DNA of 64,000 bases, taken from positions 49,094,801 to 49,158,800 of the forward strand of contig CM071568.1 in NCBI GenBank assembly GCA_036426205.1. The letters run 5' to 3'. The notes under the pieces are model-generated. The model had not been told where the DNA came from and did not search any database. It worked only from the letters and a program-made list of their open reading frames with translations. Below, piece by piece: positions 45,176 to 56,569 of the stretch. This DNA comes from Ascaphus truei. Lineage: Eukaryota; Chordata; Amphibia; Anura; Ascaphidae. Positions within the stretch are counted from its first letter, which is position 1; every line of letters begins with the position of its first letter. A program made the position numbers and the translations under genes.

Positions 45176-45799
45176 CCTGTTATAGAAAATATTTTTGTTA
45201 TTTGTCTAGTGCCTCAAATAAATGCCATTTGGTGGCTTTCATGGAGTTACCATGGTATTATTCCGTTCTTGGGAATATACACTAACCTCTGACATGGGTT
45301 ATTGCACCAGGTTAACTATCATGTCAGTGTGAGTTACTGAAGGATCTCTGGGCGATAACCAGCATACTAGGTTGCTGAATCCTGGTGATTGTGTTGCTGG
45401 AAAACACACAAGCAGTGGAGTAGTTTCCCGCTGCTTATCTCTTCACGCATAGTAATGTTTTCTTATGAATCACACTTCAAAATCCATTTAAAGTTAGCAG
45501 TGGTTTCAGGAAGGTGCAGCTGAGAGTAAACAACTGTGGATCAGCTATGCTGATTGCAAACCTATTTCATGTAGATTATTGCAAATGAGATGCAGTATAA
45601 ACAAAAGTAAGGTAGAAGGAATACCTTTAATATCTAAATAGTTGGTAAAAAGACTACTGGGGTCCCTTCTTCAGTGAGATTTTTACCAGTCTGACATTTT
45701 GTTGGCACTTTTCACCTTTTCCAAAAACTGTTTATTTTTACAATCTGACCCGTCGTTCATGAAATTGAAGCGTTTGAAAGAATGTGTCCGGGTGGTTAA

Positions 45800-45965
45800 A
45801 ATGGAGCTCTCCCCAGAGCCCAGAGCCATCTGAACGAGACCATGGTTTTAAACACTATAAAAAAAGAGCGGGACTTTCTCTGGGGGGCGATATACTAACA
45901 TGCTATGAACTTAAACTCGTGTAGGCTTCAGGGGGGTGAATTGCTGCTTTAACTCACAGTTAAAG
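45800..45965 (+). mobile_element. Dispersed repeat, also at 23325-23520
   Basis: aaaatggagctctcccc, ccatctgaac, accatggtttta, cttaaactcgtgtaggctt and tgctgctttaactc follow the order seen at 23325. Unclassified. Confidence 0.5.
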
Positions 45966-46256
45966 CACAGCCCCTCGGACACATGGTGATCACGTGACTG
46001 TCACCGAAACGAGACATCCCTTACGCCGGAAACAGAGGAGTCCTCTGCCAGCTCGGACGCGTCCAGCGCGCAGGACAGCAGGACGCCATCTCCCCTAATA
46101 AATGAGCAGACAGCCCATGACGAGCGACTAAGTCATGGGACAGCTGGAGTGCCGGATCCTGGGATGTGGCAGCTTCATCATGGGACATTTAAAGGGACTT
46201 CTACCTTACCTTTGTTCTGCCTGTTCTACGGGCTGACACTCTACCAACCTCTATCT

Positions 46257-46515
46257 CAGGGGTGGCCAATTCCAGTGCTCAAGGGCCACCAACAGGTCAG
46301 GTTTCACAGATATCCTTGCTTCAGCTCGAGTGGCTCAATCAGTGGCTCAGTCTTTGACTTGGCTCAAGGGCCACCTACTGGTTCTCAGGATATCCCTGTT
46401 TCAGCACAGGTGGCTCAAGCAGTGGCTCAGTGAAGGACTGAGCCACCTGAGCTGAAGCAGGGATATCCCGAAAAGCTGTTGGTGGCCCTTGAGCACTGGA
46501 ATTGGCCAACCCCTG
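46257..46515. mobile_element. hAT-type MITE family 'CAGGGGTGGCCAAC', copy 3
   Basis: Ends CAGGGGTGGCCAATTCCAG and CTGGAATTGGCCAACCCCTG are near-perfect inverted repeats. Flanks ctctatct and ctctgcct are an eroded 8-bp duplication. An internal repeat of the ggatatccctg-ttcagc-c-ggtggctca arm makes this copy longer than the other two. Confidence 0.8.
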
Positions 46516-47554
46516 CTCTGCCTGTTGTACAATAAGCACATGCTGGGGCTATGTCTGAGCTTTCAGTATGAGATTGAGTCAGGGTTTTGATCGCGCTCAG
46601 ACTGCACCAGCATGAAATGAAAGAGCTGTAACTGCATTTACTGCAGCTTAGGTTAATGCTCTTATAGATCTGACAAATGTAATTAAAACACAGCGGGAAC
46701 CAGTGCTGATTACAGCTGTATTGTCATGGTACCAAGTCATTCCTCTTCTAAAGGGCCAATCTCTGGTGACTGAGCAAAAAAACAAAACATGTCAAAATGT
46801 AACCATTTCAGTGGTTTCCTTAGGCAAATGTAACCATGTGTACAATAAAGATTGGGCTGTTTTTTATTTATCTCTATGGGAATTAAGACCAGATTCCTTT
46901 TCTTGGGAGCCCCTGAATGGGGAAGTATTTGTCAATCCATTGTATGCTCTTATTCCACCCTATCTTTATCAGGAAGCCATCCGCAGTGAGGAAGGTTTTG
47001 CTAGTAAAAATTCGGGTTGAACACAGAGGGAAATCAGTCAAAAGGGGGAACTCAACCCCCCCCCCCCCAAGTCTCAGCTCACCATGCTTACAAACTAACT
47101 TTGAAAGATGATTTAAAATACTTGTGTCGGATTTTGATCTATTGGAGTTAGCTCTTTAAACATGTCACTGATGCATGTGGTCATAGGAGGCACTGCCCCT
47201 TTAAATCCGTGTATAACAATAGTTCCAGAAGTTGTGGAAGGCGCAAACAGGACAGGTATACGTGAGCCGGCAATACACTGCGGACAGAGTGCTGTAACCT
47301 GCGATTCTTGAAGGCGCAGTGCCACTTAGCCAGCTAAAAAAACAAAAACTCTTTGTAAAGAATTTAAGAATATCTTCTTCCTTAAACAAATGTAACTATG
47401 CTAAAAGAGGAATTTTGGCAGCTTTTGTTCTTAGGAAATTAATTACAAATTGCCTTTCTTGGGGCCTCTGAATGGGGGAGTATTTGTCAATCAAATGTTT
47501 TATTTAACCCTTAGCCCTCCCAGTTCCAATTTTTTTTTGTTCTTGTATAGAACT

Positions 47555-47772
47555 GCTGCTAATTTTATGTAGTGCTTTACAAAGACATTTTGCAGGCACA
47601 GGTCCCTGCCCCGTAGAGCTTAAAATCTATGTTTTTTGGTGCCTGAGGCACAGGGAGATAAAGTGACTTGTTCAAGGTCACAAGGAGCCGACACCGGGAA
47701 TTAAACCAGGCTCCCCTGCTCCAAACTCTGTGCCAGTCAGTGTCTTTACTCACTGAGCCACTCCTTTTTATC
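47555..47772 (-). mobile_element. MIR-like tRNA/CORE-type SINE
   Basis: On the minus strand there is a tRNA-like head with A box tggctcagtgagtaa and B box ggtttaattcc. A core follows, reading gtgaccttgaacaagtcactttatctccctgtgcctcag, which resembles the MIR core. The tail is taagctctacggggcaggg...gtaaagcacta, like the LINE tails nearby. It is an old, diverged copy. The family name is by motif only. Confidence 0.7.
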
Positions 47773-47857
47773 AATTAAAGAGCCGATAACGATAAGGGGA
47801 TGGGAAGAGAAAGCGACTTTCTCCACCTAACTGGACACAGTGAATAAAAATACCACT

Positions 47858-47980
47858 TGCAAGCACGTTCACGTCTCAGACAGACATCACTGCTACCCTG
47901 TCTTACCCCATTATCTCTTAGCATACAGTGCTTCCACTGCAGCCAGGGATTCTGGGTAACGACATGCAAATGAGCACAGA
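47858..47980 (-). mobile_element. Repeat 'gtgctcatttgcatgtc', copy 4 (reverse)
   Basis: The reverse complement reads tgtgctcatttgcatgtcgttacccagaatccctggctgcagtgg and so on, matching the copies at 19592, 33119 and 44976. Confidence 0.7.
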
Positions 47981-48833
47981 GTCACTTTTTGCTTCAAATC
48001 TGTTTTAACATGGACCTCTATAAACTTAACAAAAAGGACACTTGGAGAGCGCTTCCTAGAACATAGGAGGAATATCCTCAATAAATACATGCTACAGGGG
48101 GGTGTATAGACATTTCCTGATTGCACATATTCGTGATCCTCAGGGTCTTAGTGTTGTGGGTATACAAACTATTGATCCCAAACCTTTGTGTAACAATTAA
48201 CTAATCACATTGTGTAAGAGAGAATCCTATTGGATCTTCACCATGCAAACGTTGACACCTAAAGGTCTTAACGAGGTCGAGACTTTGTACCTTTTTTATT
48301 AGGGAACTGTAACTTTGTATGATACCAGTGAGATGCTACTGTATCTATGACGGATAGAAGGACTTTATTTTTCAGTCCTTCCTTCACTGAAATACCTTCC
48401 AGCTAATAATGTCTCAGACTACATGTTTTAGGTATATATCTTTTTGTTATTATGCGTGATTATTAGTGTGGTTTTTGTTATACTCAATATATATGGTCTT
48501 AATATAGATTGTATATATTGTAATTGTGGTGACCTTTTCCTGGAGGCCACTTGATTTTATATATATATATGTACCGTTGTGTGAAAAAGAAAGTACACCC
48601 TCGTTGAATTCTATGGTTTTACATATCTGGACATAATAACAATCATCTGTTCCTTAGCAGGTCTTAAAATTAGGTAAATACAACCTCAGATGAACAACAA
48701 CACATGACATATTACACTGTCATGATTTATTTAACAAAAATAAAGCCAAAATGGAGAAGCCATGTGTGAAAAACTAAGTATACCTTATGATTCAATAGCT
48801 TGTAGAACCACCTTTAGCAGCAATAACTTGAAT

Positions 48834-49286
48834 TATAGGCTACAGCAGTAAAATTCAGGGCATTATTGAAAACCCTGCTCTCTGATTGGATAATGCCCGG
48901 AATTTTAACCAATCAGTAATGCCCTGAATTTCAGCAGCTTGCAAAGTGCAGTTTTCAATCTGTTTATTTCCAGCCAATCAGCTTTCAGAACAGCTGGGGC
49001 AGGGGATTGGTTTGAATTAAGTAACAGCTCAGAGACAGGGCAGGGGATTGGTCAAAAAGTATCAGCCATGGTTTGACTCCTCCCCCTCCTGAGCTGACTG
49101 AGATTTTCTGAGCAGATTCAGTTGAATTGGTGGGGGAAGAGGGTTGGCTGGAGAGACTGAAAATGAGTGTGTAGTAAGTAGAGGTGCAGTGTGTGTGTGT
49201 GTGGGGGTGTAGAGGTGCTGTGTTGTGCGTAGATGTGGGGGTGGAGAGGGCAAAGTTTAGTAAGTGGCTGCATTTTTTATTGTGGC

Positions 49287-49323
<37 letters not shown>

Positions 49324-49923
49324 GTGCTGTTGTATGTGTAGCAGCAGTTTGTGTGAGTGTAGAGCTGGTGTGTGTGTGTGTGTGTGTGTATAGAGCTCCA
49401 GTGTGTGTGTGTGTGTGTCAGTAGCAGTGTTTATGGGTGTAGCATGTGTGTGAAGCAGCAGAGTTTGTGTGTGTATAGAGCTGCTGTGTGTGTAGAGCTG
49501 CTGTGTGTGTAGAGGCGCTGTGTAGTGAGTGTAGATGAGGTGCTGTGTTGTGTGTCTAGAGCTTCAGTGTGTGTGTGTAGAGGCACTGTGTTGTGTGTGG
49601 TGTGCTGTTTTGTGTGTGTGTGTACACACAGAGGGGGCGGCAGTGTGTGGATATAGATATCTGCAGTGTAAGCGTATATAGAGGTGGTTTCATGTATTTA
49701 CCATTTTATTTTAATAAAAAAATCTATTTAACTATACAAAAGTGTCTATTATTTATGAAATAAGCCTACATTTAGCCTATAATAGTAATAATCCCCTCAG
49801 AACAGGGCATTTCTGGCCAATAATGCCCTGGATGGGTTAAAGTCCCTCGGCTTCGCCTCCGGCCTTCAACTCTTCCAGCCAGGGCATTATTGGCCAGTAA
49901 TGCCCTGTTCTTCAGGGATTATT
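48834..49923. mobile_element. Element inserted in the Tc1 copy
   Basis: The flanks acttgaat (48826-48833) and acttaaat (49924-49931) look like an 8-bp duplication with one change, and Tc1 sequence resumes exactly outside. The inside has several cagggcatta/taatgccctg words at both ends, a middle (TG)n-rich minisatellite (about 49170-49640) and a terminal hairpin. An 8-bp duplication would fit hAT, but clear terminal inverted repeats are not visible. The class is undetermined. Confidence 0.55.
49170..49640 (+). repeat. (TG)n minisatellite with gtagagctgctg units
   Basis: gtgtgtgtagagctgctgtgtgtgtagaggtgctgtgt style units of about 20-30 bp alternate with pure TG runs. Apparent frames here are spurious. 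Confidence 0.85.
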
Positions 49924-49926
49924 ACT
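49786..49926. repeat. Hairpin/foldback of taatgccctg words
   Basis: agtaataatcccctcagaac..cagggcatt-ctggcc-ataatgccctgg is followed after about 50 bp by its inverse, ending agtaatgccctgttcttcagggattattact. The two arms are about 50 nt and can form a long stem at the edge of the inserted element. Confidence 0.7.
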
Positions 49927-49931
49927 TAAAT

Positions 49932-50914
49932 AATCGTTTTCTGTATGACTTTATCAGTCTCTCACATTGTTGTGGAGGAATTTTGGCCCACTCTTCTTTA
50001 CAACGTTGCTTCAGTTCATTGAGGTTTGTGGGCATTTATTTATGCACAGCTCTCTTAAGGTCCAGCCACAGCATTTCAATCGGATTGAGGTCTGGACTTT
50101 AACTGGGCCATTGCAACACCATGATTCTTTTCTTTTTCAGCCATTCTTTTGTAGATTTGCTGGTGTGCTTGGGATCATTGTCCTGTTGCATGAACCAATT
50201 TCGGCCAAGTTTTAGCTGTCGGACAGATGGCCTCACATTTGACTCTAGAATACTTTGGTATACAGAGGAGTTCATGGTCGACTCAATGACTGCAAGGTTC
50301 CCAGGTTCTGTGGCTGCAAAAACAAGCCCAAATCATCACTCCTCCACCACTGTGCTTGACAGTTGGTATGAGGTGTTTGTGCTGATATGCTGTTTTTGGT
50401 TTTCGCCAAACGTGGCGCTGTGCATTATGGCCAAACATCTCCACTTTGGTCTCACCTGTCCAAAGGCCATTGTTCCAGAAGTCTTGTGGTTTGTTCAGAT
50501 GCAACTTTGCAAACCTAAGCCATGCTGCCATGTTCTTTTTAGAGAGAAGAGGCTTTCTCCTGGCAACCCTTCCAAACAATTCATACTTTTTCAGTCTTTT
50601 TCTAATTGTACTGTCATGAACTTTAACATTTAACATGCTAACTGAGGCATGAAGAGTCTGAGATGTAACTCTTGGTTTTTTTTTGCAATTTCTCTGAGCA
50701 TTGCATGGTCTGACCTTGGGGTGAATTTGCTGGTATGTCCACTCCTGGGAAGATTGGCAACTGTCTTGAATGTTTTCCACTTTTGAATAATCTTTCTCAC
50801 TATAGAATGATGGACTTTAAATATTTTGGAAATGGCCTTATAACCCTTCCCAGATTGGTGGGCAGTAACAATTGCTTCTCTAAGATTATTGCTGATGTCT
50901 TTCCTCTTTGGCAT
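49932..50914 (-). pseudogene. Tc1/mariner transposase, frameshifted
   Basis: MPKRKDISNN at 50914 opens the paired helix-turn-helix (REAIVTAHQSGKGYKAIS, RKIIQKWKTFKTV). A frameshift near 50700 leads to the catalytic part with RKPLLSKKNMAAWLRFAK and LWTGETKVEMFG, then GGGVMIWACF. The first catalytic Asp of DD34E (WTDETK) is Gly here. The second (QQDNDP, about 50190) and the Glu region (DLNPIEMLW, about 50085) survive in further shifted frames. The protein would cut and rejoin transposon ends; this copy cannot. Confidence 0.85.
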
Positions 50915-51359
50915 TGTGTTAACACACACCTGAATGCTCCAGACCAGCAAACTGCTAAAACTGTGGCTTTTATAGAGGTGGTCACACTTGCTGATGATCA
51001 ATTAATCAAGGGCATTTGATTAGCAGCACCCGTCTGCTACTTAGCCTGGACTAGCAGTGGAAAGAAGAATTGATGATATAATGTTAATGGAGAGGTTGTC
51101 GGCATTCCTTAAACACTCCACTGGTAGGTTCTATAAGACATGGGAACCCTGGATTAACGACTAGAACAAGGATGAATAAAGCTGGAGCTATGATGTTGCG
51201 CTAGCGGTCTCTTACCTCTTTCACCCATTGTACTATATTATTTTGTATCTCATTACATCACCAGTGCTACCAATCAATACTATTGATGTACCATGGAGGT
51301 GAAGATTTGAGGAAGATCTGGACTCTGCACACCAACTTTGCAACTGTGAGAACGTAACT

Positions 51360-52040
51360 TTCTGAAAGCTGTGATTATTTGTACTCTTACTATCCTCCAG
51401 TACCTGGAAATTTCTCCTCCTGCATCTCACTATGCCCTCCCTATTGCTTTTTCTGCTTACTGTTTCCTCACTCATTTGTGAACGTCTCTGTTCTCTCCAA
51501 CTTTCCCACTCCCCACTGCACCATTATTTATACAACTCTCTCCCAACAACTTGTTTACCCTTCAATAAAAAAACACCCACACAAATCCTCTTCACACCCT
51601 CTATCTACTCTTTCCTGCTGCTGGGGATCTCCCCCTAGGCCTGAAGCCAGACATAAACACCTGCTCTCACCCACACCTCCCTGCCATCTCTTCTCCGGTA
51701 AATTGTGTTAACCATCTGATTTAATACTGACTAACCTTAAAACTCGCCCCACAAATCAAGCATCCCAACAGCCTGCACTCGTGGCTATTCTCCCACACTC
51801 AGTCACTCCTACCACCCATTGTGGCCAAGCACTGCCGTCTACAGCACTTATTCCCTCACCTGCTGTCTCTGTAAGTTTCCCATCATACCACTTAGATTGT
51901 AAGCTCTTCAGGGCAGGGATTTCATTTCCTATTGTCTGATTTTGCTGCACTTATTGTATTATTAAAATTCCCTGTACTGTATTCTTTGTGAAGTGCTGAG
52001 TACACTTGGCGTTATATAAATAAAGACATACAATACAATA
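51360..52040 (+). mobile_element. L2-like LINE, internally deleted copy (5' end joined to 3' tail)
   Basis: 51379-51640 matches the 5' end of the LINE at 5511-5180: frame pieces KKTPTQILFTPS and LLGISP correspond to KKHPYKSSSHILF and ASGDISP. From about 51885 the sequence is the 3' tail (ttagattgtaagctcttcagggcaggg ... gaagtgctgagtacacttggcgttatataaataaagacatac). The 3 kb of endonuclease/RT between is missing. The result is a SINE-sized derivative. Confidence 0.65.
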
Positions 52041-52049
52041 TGCCTTCGA

Positions 52050-53925
52050 GCGAAGTTGGTAACCCCCCCCCCTTTTTTTTTTCTTTTCCTTTTTCTTATT
52101 TATTCTTCTGTGTTTATTTATGTGAAATGCAGTGTATTGTAAAGTAACACCAGGAACTGTTTGACTCCATACAATTTATTGTTATTATCTGATGAGTGTT
52201 TTATGTCTTCATACTTTTTATGTCCCCCCCTTTTTTTTTTGCTATTACTGTAACTGTTATTATTGTTTCATGGAACTGAAAAAAAAAATCAATAAAAACC
52301 ATTTGAAACAAAAAAGATACGCTGTAGTTTGTGCTTCCGACATATGTGGAATAATGAACTTAATTCCCCAAATATCCTGAGATATTTTGCCATGTACGAA
52401 AATTATCTAGTAGGATGCTTGGCTGCTGGCTTTCTGCATGCACATCATCACACATACCGTACAGGCATAGAACTGTTTGTGAAAGCGTATGTCACCTGCT
52501 GTAAACCAGATGTGTATTATAATGAAGGCCATAAATTAAAATCAATATGGGAAATGGGAAAGTATTTCCATTAAATGCACTACTACCTCCTGCCAATGGG
52601 CTGGGCTGAAGCAAGTGCATGAAGCTAGTGCCGTTGGCAGAATATGTTCACTAAACCATGCAGGCTAGTTCATGATCAAGCCATTTATAATGAAGCATAG
52701 TGGCAGCAAGCATGGAGAATTAAAAGGAGCGAAACGTGCCTACATTCCAAGGCTATTCCAAGGTCACTGTCTCCTCTCATTGCGCTGCTCTGAAAACACA
52801 GAGCCGTTTTCATGAAAGTGTTCACTTATTCTTTTTTTGAATCCTATTTCCTTCAAGAGCTCACTGTTACTTAATATTATTCTATGCTTGATTCTCGGGA
52901 GGTTAAAATGGCCGCTGGCCGCTTCATTGTCAAGACGTTTATGAATCATGGAAGAAATGATTCTCTATTGTCTTTGTAAGTTACTTGGAGGGCTCAGACA
53001 TTACAGTAACGGCTTATGTGTCCTCGTAAAAGGACTATGCAGCAATAGACTAAAAAAGAAGACACCATCAAATTGTATGTGCAAATCATGTAATTGTTGT
53101 TAAGTAATATTATATACAGCGACGTTGGACCCTGATGCAATACAAGGTTTTATAGAGGCTGCATTTATTTGTATAACAAGTCACCTTAGCTGCTTCAGAT
53201 AGCAAATATTTATATTGTATTAAACCAACATAACTCCTAAGTTAATCATTACATTAAAGTTACTATTTAAAAAAAAATAATCACCTTATGTGAACTCACT
53301 TGAAATCAAAATAACATTTCCTAGTAAAGTCTACATCCTTTCTCCTTTGTCATTTGCAATGAAAATTAGATTTAAGTAACAAAAATAACGCATGCATAGT
53401 GATTTAATGTGGAATCACAGATAGGATGTTAACAGCTCTTCCTCCTCACGTGAGAACCTGGACTGGAGGAGGATTGGGACGTAAAAATATAACACAATGG
53501 TGGGAATATGCAGCAGTTAACATCATTTAAAATAGGGTAAGACTCTGGGCGTATGTTTTGAAGCATGAAACACATTATACTAAAAACAAAAAGGGGACTC
53601 TGCAGGGATGGAGTCATCATAATAATCAGCTCCACAAAAAGGGGATAATTACATTTTAAGTTCCACGTAAATGCACCAGGAATACATTGGCAGGCAGGGG
53701 CGTACATACATAACAAGGCAGTCTGGCAACAAGGGAGTTCAAGCAACAATCTGTACCAGGGCTTGTCTGCTAGCTCTCTAAAGAGACCGAGTCAGAAAAC
53801 ACAGGGCCACAAGCTTGTTGTAATGTCATTTTAGATGCATGTAAAGACTTAAAAAAATATAAATTTAGAAATTTTTAAAATATTTATAACATCGGTATCA
53901 TACATATTTGCATTAACTTAACTCA
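52050..53925. other. Intergenic stretch with no supported gene
   Basis: AT-rich sequence without recognisable transposon ends or coding frames. A minus-strand 106-codon frame at 53749-53429 has no family features. Confidence 0.5.
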
Positions 53926-53933
53926 GGGGTGGG

Positions 53934-54244
53934 CAGACTTTTTGCCCTGCGCCCCCCTGTCTGTTCTCCCCTACTGCTCGCGCCCCCCGTACCTTGTCTC
54001 AAGCATGAAATGACGCTTCTGGGTCCTGTGATGTCACGTGACCCCATGGCGTAATTTAATGCTGCGTTGCCATGGCGACACGTCGCCAGAAGACGTCTGA
54101 GTCAAGGTAAGGGAACATACAGAGGCTTCGCGCGGTCCCCGGCATTTAATTTAAATGTTTTGGGGAAGAACACAGTGCCTTTGTAAGCGCCGCGCCCCCC
54201 CCCCCCAAAAGAATCTCGCGCCTCACAAGTTTGTGCACCTCTGC
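53934..54244 (+). mobile_element. hAT-like non-autonomous element, 311 bp
   Basis: Left CAGGGGTGGGCAGAC and right GTTTGTGCACCTCTG are inverted ends. The interior has cgttgccatggcgacacgtcgcc, gaggct-cgcg-ggtccccggcatttaa and a C-homopolymer. The 8-bp flanks do not match well (acttaact, cctgaaca), so the duplication has decayed or the ends are slightly off. It is related to 13679-13799 and 22635-22888. Confidence 0.65.
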
Positions 54245-54479
54245 CTGAACATACAAGTAAGATTCAGTGTGAACTGCACATACAGCAGCTGCCTAAGCAA
54301 CTAGAGCAAAAGTAGGGAAGTGAATCCCTGATTAGTGCATCCAAAAGATCCTAGGCAACAATGAAGTGCTATGAATTATATAGAGTGTATGTTGCGTCGT
54401 GCGCTCTGGCGTGTTGCTGACACACAGTCTTATCCTGGTGTGTTGTTTGCCATGGGTGAATGGGATAAATCAATGAGTG

Positions 54480-55270
54480 TGTAACACTGTGCTCACCACA
54501 AACAAGGTGGGACCCCGGTACTGAGGTGGGAATGGGTATAATGCCACCCACAGACACGGGGGCACGTCTGGAGTGCGGATGGTCAGGCAGCCGGGTCAGG
54601 ATTGGAGAGAGTAGAATGGTTAGGTACTTGCCGAGGTCTGAGGTAGGAGCTGGTAGATTGGTCAATGTCTGTTTAGCCGTGATCAGGGGTTGGAGCGTAA
54701 AGGTCTGTAAGCCGTGGTCAGGATTGGAGAGATGTGGAAGGTCAGAGGTAAGCCAGATTGGTAAGACAGAAGTGTGGAGCACAAGGTAATAGCCGGGTCG
54801 GTACACAGGAGGTCAATCTGTAACAAGGAACTAGGAAGTGGGAGAACAGCGCTAACTGGAACTATGCTCAGCCAAAATGCGAGAGGCACAGCTGAGCATA
54901 TATGGGAGAGCATGACCAATGAGAGAGGGGGGCGGAGTGGAGGCGCTGCCTCCACGCAGGCACGGATAGGCGGAGAGACACAGGAGACAGGTGGGCATAA
55001 CAAGGAGAGCTGCCACGCAGCTTGGGAGCGGTGCACTCGCGTCACGTGTGCGCGCCTCGTGATGCAGAGGCACTTTGCAAGCGGGGGACGGAGCCAGACT
55101 CTGCAACATCAGAATAGCTCCTGCGGGTGCGGGAACGCGAGCGCGCTGTAAGGACAGCGGGGTTGCACGAGACATCAGGTAAGGAGGGAGTGCGCCGCGG
55201 GGGATGCACTCCCCAATTCCTTCGTGCGGTGATGCTGAGCATGAGGATGGGGACCCAGAGGGATAGAGGG
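54480..55270 (-). mobile_element. Ty3/Gypsy-type LTR, copy 3 (reverse)
   Basis: The reverse complement ends ...ttcccacctcagtaccggggtccc-ccttg-ttgtggtgagcacagtgttaca, matching the end of 19864-20651. Upstream it has the same gctgagcatag and tggacc-type words. The 5' boundary on the minus strand is not sharp and is placed only approximately. No gag follows, so it is a solo or truncated LTR. Confidence 0.65.
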
Positions 55271-55344
55271 ATAGTTTCTTACCTCTTTCACTGGCCACCC
55301 CGATCCTCGAGTGTTGCTGCAAGCGGATGCTTGACAAAGATGCT

Positions 55345-55470
55345 TTGCCTTGACAAAGCGCCCTCGCGGCGTGAAACGCGTATGAGGTAGATCATGGACA
55401 CTGTCTATTTCGTATGCACGAATAAAGCCTTCATTCTGACCTGGGATTTCATACCTTCATTGCCGTTTTT
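55345..55470 (+). mobile_element. TGACAAAG...GAAACGCGT module with AATAAA
   Basis: CTTGACAAAGCGCC-CTCGC-GGCGTGAAACGCGT forms a 5-bp stem (GCGCC/GGCGT) between TGACAAA and GAAAC, the layout of a hammerhead core with G8 changed to A. GAATAAAGCC follows about 40 nt downstream. The same order occurs at 13810-13930 and 61190-61320 on the minus strand. Confidence 0.45.
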
Positions 55471-55984
55471 GCTGCCGCTCCAGATAATCATTTTTCACTT
55501 TTTGCTATGAATCATAGACTGATTAGTGCCCTTTAACTTCAGTGGAGCCGTATAAAGAGTTCATGATTGATGTACAGATAATGCGTGGTACATGTTGTAA
55601 GCCCATGAACATGTGGGGTATGTGCAGACTCAATGCTAAACCTGAACCTAGGAGGGAGGGGAAGAGGAGCGTAGCACCAGACCAGAGACCCCACAAGAGT
55701 AGCGTCCATGGTGAGCTCGAACCTCATCCAAAATCCCCCGCCAGTTCAGGTAAGCTCCGGTCTGCTCCCACACTCGCTTGAACATTGATGTATGTATAAA
55801 GTCATAAAGTCCAACTCCATGAAGGAGATAAGGAGGTACTCACGGTACCATACTCCTGTGTAAAACGAGCATTCCTCCTAGGGTGCTTCAGTCTTGTAGA
55901 TCCCACAGGTAATCGAGAAAAAGACACAAAAAGGTGAGGCACAGTACAAATAGAAGAAGGGCTGGAGCCAAGTGAATAAAAGAC

Positions 55985-56075
55985 TCTTATTGCGCATAAT
56001 ACAAACAAATAAAGATAAAAAAATATCCTCTGATGAGACTCCCATCGTACATGGCGCTTTCTCAAAGATAAACTT
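55985..56075 (-). mobile_element. TGAGAAAG module (decayed) with downstream tail
   Basis: On the minus strand CTTTGAGAAAGCGCCATG...GTCTCATCAGAGGATA is followed by ttttatctttatttgtttg and caataagagtc. It matches the general layout of the modules at 13810 and 61190 but lacks GAAAC. Confidence 0.35.
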
Positions 56076-56569
56076 TGTGTACTATGTAAGTATGTATAAA
56101 TTTGGCAACTTGATTTAAGGATGCCACAATGGGCCAGGCCTACCTGAAAAGATCCATCACCACCGCCCCCAACTCAACCAAAATCCAAGAAATAAATAGA
56201 CATCAAGGGTGGGAGAAAAAGGCCACAGCTTCCATAAAAACGGATTACCAAACAAACACCATGAGTCTACGATTTATAACCTAAAAAGGCACAACTTTCG
56301 ATAAATGAGCGAGTTACTAATCTTTTACACTGTGATCTTGTGTGACTATGCTACAGGCGACAGGTATAGTATAATTGATCTGACTACTTATCAAACCTGA
56401 TGTTGGCTAATAAGATCCTTACGGAGGAACTGGGAGGTCTAAGGGGGGAGTGGCCATGGACGGAATGGGAATTTTAGACGCCGCTGTTTTGCTACCACTG
56501 TGCAGTTGGCGAGGGACAGTTGGCCTCCACCGTATAACTGCTGGCCATTTTGGCCCTGAGGTAGGTGAT

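Larger units (their letters stand above)
48572..51045 (-). mobile_element. Tc1-like DNA transposon, decayed, with a nested insertion
   Basis: The left terminal region has ttgtgtgaaaaagaaagtacaccctcgttgaattc and continues for about 260 bp in a form typical of vertebrate Tc1 elements with long inverted ends. The transposase lies on the minus strand and the right end keeps tttgattagcagcacc-g-ctgctactta, then is lost. A 1.1-kb unrelated insertion splits the element at 48834-49923. It is immobile. Confidence 0.85.

Noticed and set aside
45650..45700. CTGAAGA word on the minus strand as a hammerhead core
   Set aside because: The GAAAC half is absent; at best a decayed relic.
56028..56060. CTGATGAG word as a second hammerhead core
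   Set aside because: No GAAA at the required position downstream and no pairing stem I.
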